A stretch of DNA of 64,000 bases from Pseudomonas sp. StFLB209 (GCF_000829415.1 NZ_AP014637.1:4729001-4793000), one strand, 5' to 3'. Positions 35,911 through 44,873 are shown, numbered from the stretch's first letter. The notes: a model not told the origin generated them from the letters alone. A program made the numbers and translations.

Positions 35911-36426
35911 ATGACCGATGCCGCTCAACCCATGCAGGCTGGCTTGGACAGTTTTTATCGCGAACACAGCAGTTGGCTGGAGTCCTGGCTGCGTCGGCGG
36001 CTGGGCAATGGCTGGGATGCCGCCGACCTGAGCCAGGAGACCTTTCTGCGGGTGTTGGCCAGCCCTGGCGGCGAACCGTTGGCGGCCTTGCGCGAGCCGC
36101 GTGCGTACCTGGTGACAGTCGGCAAGCGCCTGCTGCTCAACCATCAGCGGCGCCGGCAACTGGAGCAAGCCTATCTTGACGCACTGAGCCAGTTGCCTGA
36201 AGCCGTGACGCCGTCGGCAGAGCAGCGCTGGATCGTCCTGCAAACCCTGCAAGCGCTGGATGATCTGCTCGATGGGCTGGCACCGGCGGTGCGCCGGGCG
36301 TTCCTTTGGGCGCAGCTTGAGGGGTTGAGCTACGCGCAGATTGCCGAGCGGCTGCAGGTCTCGCAGCGCACCGTCAAACGCTATATGGCGCAAGCCTATG
36401 AGCACTGCCTGGTGGCTGATCTGTGA
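35911..36426 (+). CDS. ECF sigma factor, FecI-like
   Basis: A 171-residue sigma70-family ECF factor with region 2 ('FYREHSSWLESWLRRRLGN', 'DAADLSQETFLRVLA', 'LREPRAYLVTVGKRLLLNHQRR') and region 4 ('LEGLSYAQIAERLQVSQRTVKRY'). FecI-type factors direct RNA polymerase to iron-siderophore receptor promoters on release from FecR. The Fur box just upstream supports iron control. Its stop overlaps the fecR GTG start by 4 bp. No receptor gene follows, so the target is elsewhere or was lost. Confidence 0.92.
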   Translation: MTDAAQPMQAGLDSFYREHSSWLESWLRRRLGNGWDAADLSQETFLRVLASPGGEPLAALREPRAYLVTVGKRLLLNHQRRRQLEQAYLDALSQLPEAVTPSAEQRWIVLQTLQALDDLLDGLAPAVRRAFLWAQLEGLSYAQIAERLQVSQRTVKRYMAQAYEHCLVADL

Positions 36427-37385
36427 GCGGCGACAGTCAGGATCAGGCGCGTCAGCTGGCGCATGCAGCAGCCTATTGGCTGGCGTTGATCGAATCGGGC
36501 AGCGCCAGCGCCGAGGATCTCGCACGCTTGCGTCACTGGCGCGAACAGTCGCATCACCATGAGCAGATGTGGCAGAAGGCCCAGGGGCTGCGCCAGCGCT
36601 TTGCCGAGGTGCCTGCCCAGCTTGCGCTGGCCAGCCTCGACCGGCCCGGCCCTGACCTGCAACGACGCGCCGTGCTCAAGCGGGCGCTGGTGGTGGCGGC
36701 ATTGTTGCCGACGGGCTGGCTGCTGAGCCGGCAACTGCCGCTGGCCAACTGGAGTGCCGACTTGCGGACCGCCACCGGTGAGCGGCGCATGGTCGGCTTG
36801 CCCGATGGCAGTCAATTGCAGCTCAACACCGCCACGGCGGTGGATCTGGAGTGGCGGGCCGGCCAGCACCAGTTGCGACTGATCGACGGTGAACTGGCAC
36901 TGAACATGGCCGCTGATGCGCAGCAGGTGAGCATTCAAACCCGTCTTGGGCAGATCAGTGCCAGTGCCGCCGAGCTGTGTGTTCGTCAGGATGCCCGGCG
37001 CTGCCGGGTGTCGGTCAGCCGCGGCAGTGTCGAGTTGCGCTCGGCCAGCGGTGCTATCGAGCGCCTGCAGGCCGGGCAGCGCGCTTCGTTGAATATCGAC
37101 GGCATCACGCCGATAGAACGCTTCGACGCCCGTCAGCCGGATTGGCGCATGGGCGTGCTGAGTGTCGAAAATCGCCCGTTGGGCAGCTTCCTGACCGAGC
37201 TTGGCCGCTACCGGCCGGGCATCTTGCGTTGGGAGCCTGGCCTGGAGCAGTTGGCCGTGACTGGCTCCTTCCGGCTGGACGACACCGAACAGATCCTCGA
37301 CCTGCTGGCCGCCAGCCTGCCGATTCAGGTACAGCGCCGGACGCGCTACTGGGTCACCCTGGTCGCGCGCCCGAAAGTCGTCTGA
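36423..37385 (+). CDS. FecR-family anti-sigma factor
   Basis: A 320-residue inner-membrane protein. The N-terminal cytoplasmic part ('ARQLAHAAAYWLALIESGSAS', DUF4880) holds FecI; one membrane helix near residues 88-108 is followed by the periplasmic FecR domain ('TATGERRMVGLPDGSQLQLNT', 'GQISASAAELCVRQD', 'VSVSRGSVELRSA') and an STN-like tail ('ILDLLAASLPIQVQRRT'). It receives the signal from a TonB receptor. The start is GTG 36423, overlapping the sigma stop. Because no receptor gene follows, the pair is incomplete in this window. Confidence 0.92.
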   Translation: MSGDSQDQARQLAHAAAYWLALIESGSASAEDLARLRHWREQSHHHEQMWQKAQGLRQRFAEVPAQLALASLDRPGPDLQRRAVLKRALVVAALLPTGWLLSRQLPLANWSADLRTATGERRMVGLPDGSQLQLNTATAVDLEWRAGQHQLRLIDGELALNMAADAQQVSIQTRLGQISASAAELCVRQDARRCRVSVSRGSVELRSASGAIERLQAGQRASLNIDGITPIERFDARQPDWRMGVLSVENRPLGSFLTELGRYRPGILRWEPGLEQLAVTGSFRLDDTEQILDLLAASLPIQVQRRTRYWVTLVARPKVV

Positions 37386-37390
37386 GCCGC

Positions 37391-38203
37391 TCAGCGCCGC
37401 ACGATCACCACTTCAAGATATTCCGCCGGGACGATCAGCGATTCGCTACCGGCCCGGTTCATGCGTTTTAGCAGGTCGCTCAAGTCCTGTTGCAAGCGCT
37501 GCGCGTCGTTCGCGGACAAACTGGCAAAGGCCATGTGCAGTGGCCCGTACCAGGCGCGGAAGGTGTCGATAAAGTGCTGCGCAGAGCGATAACGCATATT
37601 GAACAGTCGCGGTGTTACCCGCACCTCGCTGGCGGTGGCGGCAAACAAGTCGTCCAGGCAACTTCTGTTACCCCACTGCAACGGTGAGCGTATGCCTTCA
37701 GGTGGCGGTACATGCCTGGCAAGAGCCTTGAACATCTGTCCGACAAAACCGTCCGGCGTCCAGCAGGCCAGGCCAATGCGCCCGCCGGGCCGGCAGACCC
37801 TGGCCAGTTCAGCTGCAGCGCGAGGCTGGTCAGGGGTGAACATCACACCAAAGGTCGACAGCACCGCGTCGAAGCTGGCATCGGCAAACGGCAGGGCTTC
37901 GGCATCGGCTTCCAGAAAACTGATGTCGAAGCGCTCGGCCCTTGCCCGTTCGCGCCCGCGCTCAAGCAGCGCGCCGACAAAGTCGGTGGAGGTTACCACG
38001 CAGCCGCGCCGGGCGGCGGCAAGGCTGGCGTTGCCGTTACCGGCGGCAACGTCCAGCACGGTTTCGTCGTAGCGCAAGTCGCAGGCTTCGGCAAGCAGTT
38101 CAGCCGTGAGCAGCAGTCCGGTGCCGATCACGGCGTAGTCGCCGCTGCTCCAGACCTGGTTATGGCGCTTTTTGAGTTGTTGCAGATCCACGGGGGCTTT
38201 CAT
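37391..38203 (-). CDS. Class I SAM-dependent methyltransferase
   Basis: A 270-residue enzyme of the UbiE/Methyltransf_11 type: SAM-binding motif 'VLDVAAGNGNASLAAARRG', the acidic loop 'FLEADAEALPFADASFDAVLST', and post-motif 'RVCRPGGRIGLACWTP'. It methylates an unknown small molecule. It is transcribed toward the fecR-like gene, which it faces tail to tail with a 5-bp gap. The start has AGGTGA 8 bp upstream. Nothing nearby suggests the substrate. Confidence 0.85.
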   Translation of the reverse strand: MKAPVDLQQLKKRHNQVWSSGDYAVIGTGLLLTAELLAEACDLRYDETVLDVAAGNGNASLAAARRGCVVTSTDFVGALLERGRERARAERFDISFLEADAEALPFADASFDAVLSTFGVMFTPDQPRAAAELARVCRPGGRIGLACWTPDGFVGQMFKALARHVPPPEGIRSPLQWGNRSCLDDLFAATASEVRVTPRLFNMRYRSAQHFIDTFRAWYGPLHMAFASLSANDAQRLQQDLSDLLKRMNRAGSESLIVPAEYLEVVIVRR

Positions 38204-38345
38204 CAGGGGTCACCTGTCGGCGGGATGCAGGTAGAGGGCGGGAAACCCCGATGAGCGAAGAAAGGTAACGGCTTGCAGACCCGGCTTTGTCTCTGGGCTG
38301 GTAAGCGTATGCCAGCCGGTGGAGTCTCTCGATGCAGGAGTGATC

Positions 38346-38371
38346 AGCATAGTCAGTGCGCTGACTATGCT
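38346..38371. repeat. Perfect inverted repeat between methyltransferase and HTH genes
   Basis: AGCATAGTCAG (38346-38356) pairs exactly with CTGACTATGCT (38361-38371) around a 4-bp loop. It may be a hairpin after the HTH gene or an operator for either neighbour; no T run follows. The 38204-38454 gap holds nothing else clear. Confidence 0.6.
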
Positions 38372-38454
38372 GGGCAAGAGTCGCCATATGGCTGGATGAA
38401 TGGTCCTGGAGGGTGTAGCAAAACTGCCTGCGCTCGCCGACTTTCTCTAAAAGC

Positions 38455-38901
38455 CTAAACGAGCCGCGCGGTGGTGTAGATCAGCCGCAGCGCCGCCAGG
38501 CTGATGGATTCAGCCTCATTGCACAGCGCGTCGAGCGAACAGGCACCGTCAGGCTCGGTATGCTGGGTTCTGGCTTCCAGCATACGGGTCATCTGGTACA
38601 GGTTGCGGCTCATGCCATGCAGGCTTTCATGCAGGGCGGCGATGACGTGCTCCAGATTTTCGCTCGGCTGCGCAGACGATGCGTCATTGGCGGGAGGTGG
38701 GCGAGATTGCCCGGTGACCACATAGCTGACATCAACGCCAACTTCCGATACCCGTGAGAGGTAATCGGCCCTGGGGTATCTCATGCCGTTTTCATAATTG
38801 CCCTGGGCGTTGGTTTCAACGCCACCAATGGCCCCCAGCGCGCTCTGGGAAAGTTTCAGGCGTACACGTTCACGCTTCAGGCGTGGACCAATCCCGGTCA
38901 T
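38455..38901 (-). CDS. XRE-type helix-turn-helix regulator
   Basis: A 148-residue protein with an N-terminal HTH ('GPRLKRERVRLKLSQSALGAIGGVETNAQGNYENG', in part) of the lambda-repressor/XRE class and a helical C-terminal tail ('LEHVIAALHESLHGMSRNL'). The start with GAGGACAAACGG upstream is chosen; longer in-frame starts up to 39081 add an unstructured tail. Its target is unknown. The 39081-39238 stretch upstream shows no gene. Confidence 0.78.
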   Translation of the reverse strand: MTGIGPRLKRERVRLKLSQSALGAIGGVETNAQGNYENGMRYPRADYLSRVSEVGVDVSYVVTGQSRPPPANDASSAQPSENLEHVIAALHESLHGMSRNLYQMTRMLEARTQHTEPDGACSLDALCNEAESISLAALRLIYTTARLV

Positions 38902-39238
38902 CCGTTTGTCCTCGATCAATCTTTCGCGCAGGCGTAAACCCGGCGAAGGCATAGTGATTTGAAGAGCGAACAGACCTGCTGCCCGGACGGGCAGCAACTG
39001 AAGGTCATCCGAAAAGTTCGCGGACCATATGATTTGGTGCGCGCACGATACCCGGAAATACCCCGGTGGAGTAGTGGCCATTAGTACTTTTTTGTACGAA
39101 GTGGAACGTTTTGATGCTAAGCATTGTTAAAAAAATAACAGGTATAAACCGGGTTGAATTTTGTTCTGGTTTATCCAGAACGTGCGTTTGTAGAGTGCCT
39201 TATGCGGCAGGCAAGCGGCTCATTCAGGCCGCAGCAAA

Positions 39239-39262
39239 GCCCGTCAGTACACACTGACGGGC
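39239..39262 (-). terminator. Terminator of the pqi operon
   Basis: GCCCGTCAGT (39239-39248) pairs exactly with ACTGACGGGC (39253-39262), followed on the minus strand by TTTGC. It sits 11 bp past the pqiC stop. Confidence 0.75.
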
Positions 39263-39272
39263 ATGGCCGCTG

Positions 39273-39890
39273 TCAAGGGCAGCCGGCACTACGCTGCTGC
39301 GACCAGTTACGGCCTGTCTGGGCAATCTGCTCGGCCAGGCGGCTCACGGCGCGTTGATGGGCCAGCACCAGGTTTTCCATGCTGGCTGCGGCATTTTCGC
39401 GGATCACGCTGCTGCAGGTCAGGTTCTCGCGCTTGCTGCCGCTCGGGCCGCTACGCAAGCTCAGATTCCATACCACGTCGATCAGCGCAAACTGGCCGGG
39501 CACCGATTCAAAGCGGCGTACGTCAGCGCGCAGTGACAGCAGCGGCTCATCGCTGTTTTTGGGCAGCCCCGCCACATCGCGGCGATTCCACAGCCGTTCG
39601 AGCTGGGCGGTCAGAGCGTCATGAAACTCATCGCCCAGCGGCGCGCCCCAGCGCTCAGTGTCGAGTATCGCTAGGCTGCCATCGCCCTGGCGCACGACCA
39701 GCGGCGGCTGGTCGACCTGCACCGGCAGCAGCACCGGGAGCATTTCAAACTGGAACGGCGCCGGTGCGCTGCGTTGCGGGGGGGCGGAGTCCATGGGCGC
39801 GACCAGGGTGTAGTAGCGCAGGGTCGGTGACGAGCAGGCGGCCAGACCGAAAACGGCGGCCAGAACAGCAAACTTGCGGCGCAGGGTCAT
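39273..39890 (-). CDS. pqiC: PqiC-family lipoprotein (ABC-type transport auxiliary)
   Basis: A 205-residue lipoprotein: signal peptide with lipobox 'GLAACSS', so it is anchored in the outer membrane or periplasmic face. The mature domain is the PqiC/DUF330 type ('ARLRYYTLV'-like start 'SPTLRYYTLV', 'DVVWNLSLRSG' near the end). PqiC docks to the PqiB needle in phospholipid transport between membranes. It is the last gene of the pqiA-pqiA-pqiB-pqiC operon and overlaps pqiB by 4 bp. Confidence 0.9.
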   Translation of the reverse strand: MTLRRKFAVLAAVFGLAACSSPTLRYYTLVAPMDSAPPQRSAPAPFQFEMLPVLLPVQVDQPPLVVRQGDGSLAILDTERWGAPLGDEFHDALTAQLERLWNRRDVAGLPKNSDEPLLSLRADVRRFESVPGQFALIDVVWNLSLRSGPSGSKRENLTCSSVIRENAAASMENLVLAHQRAVSRLAEQIAQTGRNWSQQRSAGCP

Positions 39891-41566
39891 TCTTGTGGCT
39901 CCACATTCTTGTTACGCGACGACGAGCTTTTGAACGAGGCCGGTGCAGCATCACTGCTGCGGCCCCGAATCAGCGATTCGGGCTGGCGACCGAGGAAGTC
40001 GGTCAGCACCCGCACCGAGCGGGCTGCGCGTTGTACTTCATCCAGTGCCTGACCAAGCTGCTGGCGGCCAGGAGAGTCTTCGCCCAAGGTGTCGTTGGCG
40101 CTGGCCAGGGTTTTCTCGGCCTGTTGCAGGGTGCCACGCATTTGCGGCAATACGCTGCCGTTGACGGTTTTCAGGGTTTTTTGCAGCTCGCTCAGGCTGC
40201 CATTGAGGTTGGTCGCCAGCTCGTCGATCGGCAGGCGGCTGAGTTTGTCGACAAAGGCCTGCAACTGCTCCTGTAGCTTGTCGAAGCTGCCTGCCACGGT
40301 CGGGATCTCCAGCGGCCGGGCGCGTTGATCGAAAGCCACTTTCGGTGCCTTGGGGTCGAATTCCATGGCAATGTACAACTGGCCGGTGAGCAGGTTGCCG
40401 GTGCGTACCTGGGCGCGCAGGCCATTGCTGACGAAGGCGCCGAGAATCCGCGCCGATTGCTCGTCTTCATCGCCATTGCCCGCCAGCTTCTGGAGTTTTT
40501 CCTCGGCGGCGCCGAGGCGCTTGGGATAGATCACCGCCCCCACTACGCCGGGGAAGGTCTTGGTGTCGCCGTCGTAGTCGAGATCGACCGACACCACTTT
40601 GCCGATATTGACGCCCAGGAAGTCCACCGGTGCATTGACCGCCAGGCCGCGCAGTGACTGTTTGAAGCGCATGCGGATATAGCGCGGCTCGCCATCTGGT
40701 GGGGCCAGGGCGGTGGCCTGATCGTCGAAGATGCGGAACTCGGCATACTCGTCAGCAGGTTTGGCATCCGGGCTCCAGTTCGGCTCACGGAAGGCGATAC
40801 CGCCGGAGACGATCGACGCCAGCGACTGGGTATCGATTTTCAGACCCGCTGCGCCCACGGTGACGTCCACCCCGCTGGCGTTCCAGAAGCGCGTGTCGGT
40901 GGTGATGTACTTATCGTTGGGCGAATTGATGAAAATCTGCACGTCGACGCCTTTGCCGTTGTCAGACAGGTTATAGCCCACCACCTGGCCGACCTGGATG
41001 CGCCGGTAATAGATCGGCGAGCCGATATCCAGCGATCCAAGGTCATCGGTACGCAGCACGAAGCGCTTGCCCTTTTCACCGAAGGTCACCGGCGGCGGGG
41101 TTTCCAGGCCGGTGAAATGATCTTTGGTCTGCTCGGCATTGCCTGCATCGGCGTTGATGAACGCGCCGGAGAGCAGGGTGTCGACCCCGGACACGCCGTG
41201 TGCACCGATGCGCGGGCGCACCACCCAGTATTGGCTGTCGACCCGGGTGAAGGGCGTGGCGCTATTGTTCAGCTCGATGGTGGCCAGGATGTGGGTACGA
41301 TCCTCGCTCAGGTCGATGGCAGTGACCGTACCGATCACCACGTTCTTGTATTTGACCTGGGTCTTGTTGGCTTCCAGGCCTTCTGCGGTCTGGAAACTGA
41401 CCTTGATCTTCGGGCCGATGTTCATCCAGTCGTGGGCGGCCATGGACAGGCCGATCAGGCCGGCCACGATCGGCACCAGCCAGACCAGCGAGATCCTCGC
41501 CCGGCGCGGTTTGATCTCCGGGCGGGTAGGGACTGCCGCGGACGTAGGGGGGGTGTTATCGGACAT
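39887..41566 (-). CDS. pqiB: Intermembrane lipid transport protein PqiB (three MCE domains)
   Basis: A 559-residue periplasmic protein with one N-terminal membrane helix ('LVWLVPIVAGLIGLSMAAHD') and three MCE repeats, each starting with a strand pattern like 'VSFQTAEGLEANKTQVKYKN', 'GKRFVLRTDDLGSLDIGSPI' and 'IRMRFKQSLRGLAVNAPVDF'. A long C-terminal helix ('LQKTLKTVNGSVLPQMRG') forms the needle. PqiB bridges the inner and outer membranes. ATG 41566 has GAGGTTGAAG upstream; the longer frame start adds an unneeded leader. It overlaps pqiA2 by 11 bp and pqiC by 4 bp. Confidence 0.93.
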   Translation of the reverse strand: MSDNTPPTSAAVPTRPEIKPRRARISLVWLVPIVAGLIGLSMAAHDWMNIGPKIKVSFQTAEGLEANKTQVKYKNVVIGTVTAIDLSEDRTHILATIELNNSATPFTRVDSQYWVVRPRIGAHGVSGVDTLLSGAFINADAGNAEQTKDHFTGLETPPPVTFGEKGKRFVLRTDDLGSLDIGSPIYYRRIQVGQVVGYNLSDNGKGVDVQIFINSPNDKYITTDTRFWNASGVDVTVGAAGLKIDTQSLASIVSGGIAFREPNWSPDAKPADEYAEFRIFDDQATALAPPDGEPRYIRMRFKQSLRGLAVNAPVDFLGVNIGKVVSVDLDYDGDTKTFPGVVGAVIYPKRLGAAEEKLQKLAGNGDEDEQSARILGAFVSNGLRAQVRTGNLLTGQLYIAMEFDPKAPKVAFDQRARPLEIPTVAGSFDKLQEQLQAFVDKLSRLPIDELATNLNGSLSELQKTLKTVNGSVLPQMRGTLQQAEKTLASANDTLGEDSPGRQQLGQALDEVQRAARSVRVLTDFLGRQPESLIRGRSSDAAPASFKSSSSRNKNVEPQE

Positions 41567-42173
41567 CTTCAACCTCTGCATCCCAGATGAGCCGGGGATC
41601 AAAACTCATGGCGGCGAACATTGTCATCACCACGACCAAACCAAAGAACAGGATGCCGATGCGCGGCTCGATGCTGCTGAGTTCGCGAAACTGCACCAGT
41701 GACGCCACCAGAGCCACGACCAACACGTCGAGCATCGACCAATAGCCGATCAGCTCGATGAAACGATACAGCCGGGTACGCTCAACCATCGCCCACTGAC
41801 TGCGCCGCTGGCAGGTCACCAGCAACATGCCCAGCACCGCGAACTTCAGGCACGGCACCAGAACGCTGGCGATAAAGATCAGCAGCGCGATGTCCCACGA
41901 GCCGTGGTGCACAAAATCGATGACGCCGGCCATGATCGTACTTTCGCTGCTGTTGCCGAGCATGTTGGTGTACATCACCGGCAAGACATTGGCTGGAATA
42001 TAGAAAATCAGCCCGGCGATCAGAAACGCCCAGGTGCGCGTGAGGCTGTTGGGTTTACGCCGATGCACCGGTGAATCACAGCGTGGGCAACAGTGCAGCT
42101 CTTGTGCGCAGGCGTAGCCACAGATGTGGCACAGGTTGAGTTGATGCTCATGGGCATAAGGGATGTGGCTCAT
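41556..42173 (-). CDS. pqiA: PqiA-family membrane protein, C-terminal half
   Basis: A 205-residue protein with the zinc-ribbon-like start 'LCHICGYACAQELHCCPRCD' and four membrane helices ('WAFLIAGLIFYIPANVLPVM' and later). It matches the second half of E. coli PqiA, which fuses two such modules. It overlaps both the upstream pqiA half and pqiB by a few bases, so all four genes are one operon for envelope lipid traffic. Confidence 0.9.
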   Translation of the reverse strand: MSHIPYAHEHQLNLCHICGYACAQELHCCPRCDSPVHRRKPNSLTRTWAFLIAGLIFYIPANVLPVMYTNMLGNSSESTIMAGVIDFVHHGSWDIALLIFIASVLVPCLKFAVLGMLLVTCQRRSQWAMVERTRLYRFIELIGYWSMLDVLVVALVASLVQFRELSSIEPRIGILFFGLVVVMTMFAAMSFDPRLIWDAEVEDVR

Positions 42174-42799
42174 GAAGGCTTCACCTCAAGGATGTCCCAT
42201 AGCCGGCGAATGTTGCGATTGGCGATCAGCAGGATCAGCACCATTAACATGCCCATCGCCCACAGGCCTATCCCTGGATGTACATCAAGCATGCCCGACA
42301 GTTTGATGATTGCCACCAGGATGCCAAGCATGCAGACCTCAAGCATGCTCCACGGCCGCAGATGCTCAAGGGCGCGCATGCATGCCTTGAAGCCGGGCGC
42401 AACAATGCCGCGCTGGGCATGCAGCAAGACCCAGAGCAGCAGCGCGATCTGCAGCAGCGGGGCAAAGATGATCGACAGACCGGCGACCAGCGCAATCAGG
42501 GTGATACGTCCCTGAGCCAAGGCTTCGACTGACTGCCAGAGCGTGACTTCGTTGCTCAGGCCTTTCATGCTGATGCTGATCACCGGAAAGATATTGGCCA
42601 GCAGAAACAGCATGGCGGCCGTCACGGTCAGGGCCAGCCATTGCTCCAGTGACATGCGTTGACCGCGGCCAAGCAGCGCGCGACAACGCAAGCAGTAAGC
42701 GGACTCGCCTGCGCGCAAGGGATGAATTTCATACAGCGAGTCGCAGTGCTCGCAAATAATCAGGGCCGGCTGTGGCTGGCTGGACGTTTCAGTGCTCAT
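42170..42799 (-). CDS. pqiA: PqiA-family membrane protein, N-terminal half
   Basis: A 209-residue protein with Cys pairs near the N terminus ('IICEHCDSLYEIHPL', 'AYCLRCRALLGRG') and four membrane helices ('QWLALTVTAAMLFLLANIFPV' and later). It matches the first half of E. coli PqiA. The operon's promoter should lie upstream of 42799. It overlaps the next pqiA gene by 4 bp. The 42800-43244 gap holds a palindrome listed separately and otherwise no recognised feature. Confidence 0.9.
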   Translation of the reverse strand: MSTETSSQPQPALIICEHCDSLYEIHPLRAGESAYCLRCRALLGRGQRMSLEQWLALTVTAAMLFLLANIFPVISISMKGLSNEVTLWQSVEALAQGRITLIALVAGLSIIFAPLLQIALLLWVLLHAQRGIVAPGFKACMRALEHLRPWSMLEVCMLGILVAIIKLSGMLDVHPGIGLWAMGMLMVLILLIANRNIRRLWDILEVKPS

Positions 42800-43038
42800 C
42801 GATGCCGTGGCTGCTGGTTCTGGAAAAGGCTACAACGCAAGGTGCAGGAAGATACCTGTTTGCTGCCGCTGAGGCTTGTATTTATGCACATTGATTGAGG
42901 CGAAAGTGGCTCAAGGATGGACCACAGGGGCAGAATGACGTTCCCATGTCACAGAGCCATTATTTCACGGATTTACCCTGCAAATGTGGCCGGTTGCGCT
43001 GAGTCCTCTCATCGGCGGGACGCTGGCCTCGCGGGGCT

Positions 43039-43056
43039 GATATTTCGTGAAATATC
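43039..43056. promoter_or_regulatory. 18-bp perfect palindrome in the gap upstream of the SPOR lipoprotein
   Basis: GATATTTCGTGAAATATC is a perfect dyad with an 8+2+8 layout typical of a dimeric regulator's operator. Its distance to the 43245 gene (about 190 bp) and to pqiA (240 bp) leaves the target uncertain. Confidence 0.45.
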
Positions 43057-43244
43057 TGATTACATGATCAAAAAACAGCACAGGCGACCCGGTCGCTGCT
43101 GCAAACGCCCGGCTGCTGGCGCTATGACGGCATCCAGCAGTGGCCGGTTGATCGAGCACCTGGCTGCGTCACCTTAGCGCAACCGGTCGCTGAAGCGGTG
43201 CACAGTGATAGACTCCTGCCTCGATCAGTCAGGAGCAGTTCGAC

Positions 43245-43598
43245 GTGCGCAAAATGGTAATGATAATGGCGGCACTGGCGTTGACCGCATGTGATGCCGG
43301 CAAGTCCCCGACGCCAGCCCATGAGTCTGCTGCCAGTGCCCAAGTGCAGGCGCCGCAGGTCAGTCAGCCTAAGTGGTACATCCAGATGAACACCCGTGAG
43401 GCGATCAGCGACACCAGCGCGTGGCTGCTGGAGCGTCATTATGCGCCGGTGATCGTCAATCTCGATGGAAAGCAGCAGATCCTGCTGGGGCCTTACGAGT
43501 CGCAGGAGCAAGGCCAGGAACAGCTGACCGGGCTGGAAGCCAAAGTGGCCAAATCGCACCGCTTTGCCAAACCTGCACTGGTCAATCGCGCACTTTAA
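43245..43598 (+). CDS. SPOR-domain lipoprotein
   Basis: A 117-residue lipoprotein (signal 'MVMIMAALALTACDAG' with the lipobox Cys) with a C-terminal SPOR-like domain ('KWYIQMNTREAISDTSAWLL', 'QQILLGPYESQEQGQEQLT'). SPOR domains bind denuded septal peptidoglycan. The start is GTG 43245, with AGGAG 9 bp before; ATG 43254 is too far from it. It is a short single-gene unit and could help cell division or cell-wall maintenance. Confidence 0.85.
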   Translation: MRKMVMIMAALALTACDAGKSPTPAHESAASAQVQAPQVSQPKWYIQMNTREAISDTSAWLLERHYAPVIVNLDGKQQILLGPYESQEQGQEQLTGLEAKVAKSHRFAKPALVNRAL

Positions 43599-43657
43599 GG
43601 CGCTTCTATGTGGCTGGAACCGGCACTCTGTCGAGCCCGTTCCAGCGACAATGATTT

Positions 43658-43975
43658 TTAGCGACGGCCCAGCAACAGGCCGACAACCAGCCCGAACCCT
43701 GCCGATATCGCAACGGTCTGCCATGGGTGGCCGCCGATATAGGTCTCGGTCGCCTCGACGGCCGGGCGCGCACGCTCACGCACGCTGGTCACCGCTTCCA
43801 ACGCCTGATTGAGCTTCAGGCTCAATTGCGCTTTCAGCGTTTCGGCGTCTTCTCCGACCAGCGCGGCGCTGTCTTTGAGCAGCTTTTCCGATTCTTCGAT
43901 CAGCGACTGCAATTCGCTGAAAGCCTGATCCTTGATCTGGTCAGCAGGGTTTTGCGCGGCGGTTTTGCGGGCCAT
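43658..43975 (-). CDS. DUF883/ElaB-YqjD-type membrane-anchored protein
   Basis: A 105-residue protein with a long helical middle ('AFSELQSLIEESEKLLKDSA') and a C-terminal membrane helix with glycine-rich end ('VAISAGFGLVVGLLLGRR'), exactly the ElaB/YqjD layout. In E. coli these inner-membrane proteins bind ribosomes in stationary phase, a role only inferred here. ATG 43975 follows AAAGGAAACC. Confidence 0.88.
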   Translation of the reverse strand: MARKTAAQNPADQIKDQAFSELQSLIEESEKLLKDSAALVGEDAETLKAQLSLKLNQALEAVTSVRERARPAVEATETYIGGHPWQTVAISAGFGLVVGLLLGRR

Positions 43976-44115
43976 GGTGGTTTCCTTTCAGTGGATGGCA
44001 TTTGAACCATTGAGTACCGGGCGGCGGCAAAAGTTGCAAGTTGTTCAATCGGCTGTTCGGCGTCATGGTCCTGGCCGTGTAAGATTGCTCCCGGTTTTTG
44101 TAAGAGGTAACCGCC

Positions 44116-44370
44116 ATGAGTTTCAATCTCGCCAACCTTTCCCAGGCCGAACGTGCCGAGATCGAAGACGAAAAATCGCGTCTGTTCGAGCTATGGCAGA
44201 GCAATCTGGGCAAGGCCAAGGGTGATGCCGCGCGTCTGATCGGCGAAAAATCCAAACGCAAGGGCAAGTGGGCCGAATGGGTACGTGGCGAACTGGATGC
44301 CATGAGTCCGCCTGAGTACGCCAACATGGTGCGCAGTGAGGTCAATCGTTTGATGGCCGCTGCCCGCTAA
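44116..44370 (+). CDS. Small hypothetical protein, 84 residues
   Basis: ATG 44116 has AGAGG 7 bp upstream. The protein is highly charged and helical ('SQAERAEIEDEKSRLFELW', 'GEKSKRKGKWAEWVRGELD', 'MSPPEYANMVRSEVNRLM'). Lys/Glu pattern suggests a cytoplasmic or nucleic-acid-associated protein, but I recognise no family. It is convergent with the lipoprotein that follows. Confidence 0.72.
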   Translation: MSFNLANLSQAERAEIEDEKSRLFELWQSNLGKAKGDAARLIGEKSKRKGKWAEWVRGELDAMSPPEYANMVRSEVNRLMAAAR

Positions 44371-44384
44371 CTGCCCCGCCAGAC

Positions 44385-44873
44385 TCACCAGCCGCCGGTG
44401 GCGCTGCCAGGCAGGTTCAAGGTGCCGCTGCTGCTGAAGCGCTGGGTGCCGAACGGGCCGCCGCCGAACTTGCCGTGCAAGGTGTACGGCAACCCGTCCA
44501 GCGGCCGACCGCGTGCCTGCGCCTCGCCGAGCCCCAGAGTCTGGCGCAGTACAGAGAACGCCGTGATGCTCACCGGCACAGTGATCAGCGCCTGCGAATA
44601 GCTGGCCACCCGGCCATGCTGGTCACTGACCCCGGAAGCCAACAAGCGGTCGTTGACCTCCAGGCGCAGGGCCACGCCGTTGTAGTGGATCTCGCTGTCG
44701 TTGGGGTTCTGAACCCGCAACTTCACGGCCATGCGCACTTCCAGGCCCTCGCCGGGTAGCGGCTCGATGCCTGCCACTTCGATCACCAGTGGATCACGAT
44801 CCGGTAACCACGCGCAGGCGCCCAGTGCGCAGAACAGTGAGACAAGCAGCAGGCGACGTGTATGGCGCAACAT
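44385..44873 (-). CDS. LEA/WHy-domain lipoprotein
   Basis: A 162-residue lipoprotein (signal 'RLLLVSLFCALGACAWL', lipobox Cys) with a Water stress and Hypersensitive response-like beta domain ('VEVAGIEPLPGEGLEVRMAV', 'LRVQNPNDSEIHYNGVALRLE', in part), which in plants and bacteria protects proteins in dryness. ATG 44873 has TGGAG in its leader. It runs convergent with the 44116 gene. Its role in this organism is inferred only from fold. Confidence 0.83.
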   Translation of the reverse strand: MLRHTRRLLLVSLFCALGACAWLPDRDPLVIEVAGIEPLPGEGLEVRMAVKLRVQNPNDSEIHYNGVALRLEVNDRLLASGVSDQHGRVASYSQALITVPVSITAFSVLRQTLGLGEAQARGRPLDGLPYTLHGKFGGGPFGTQRFSSSGTLNLPGSATGGW

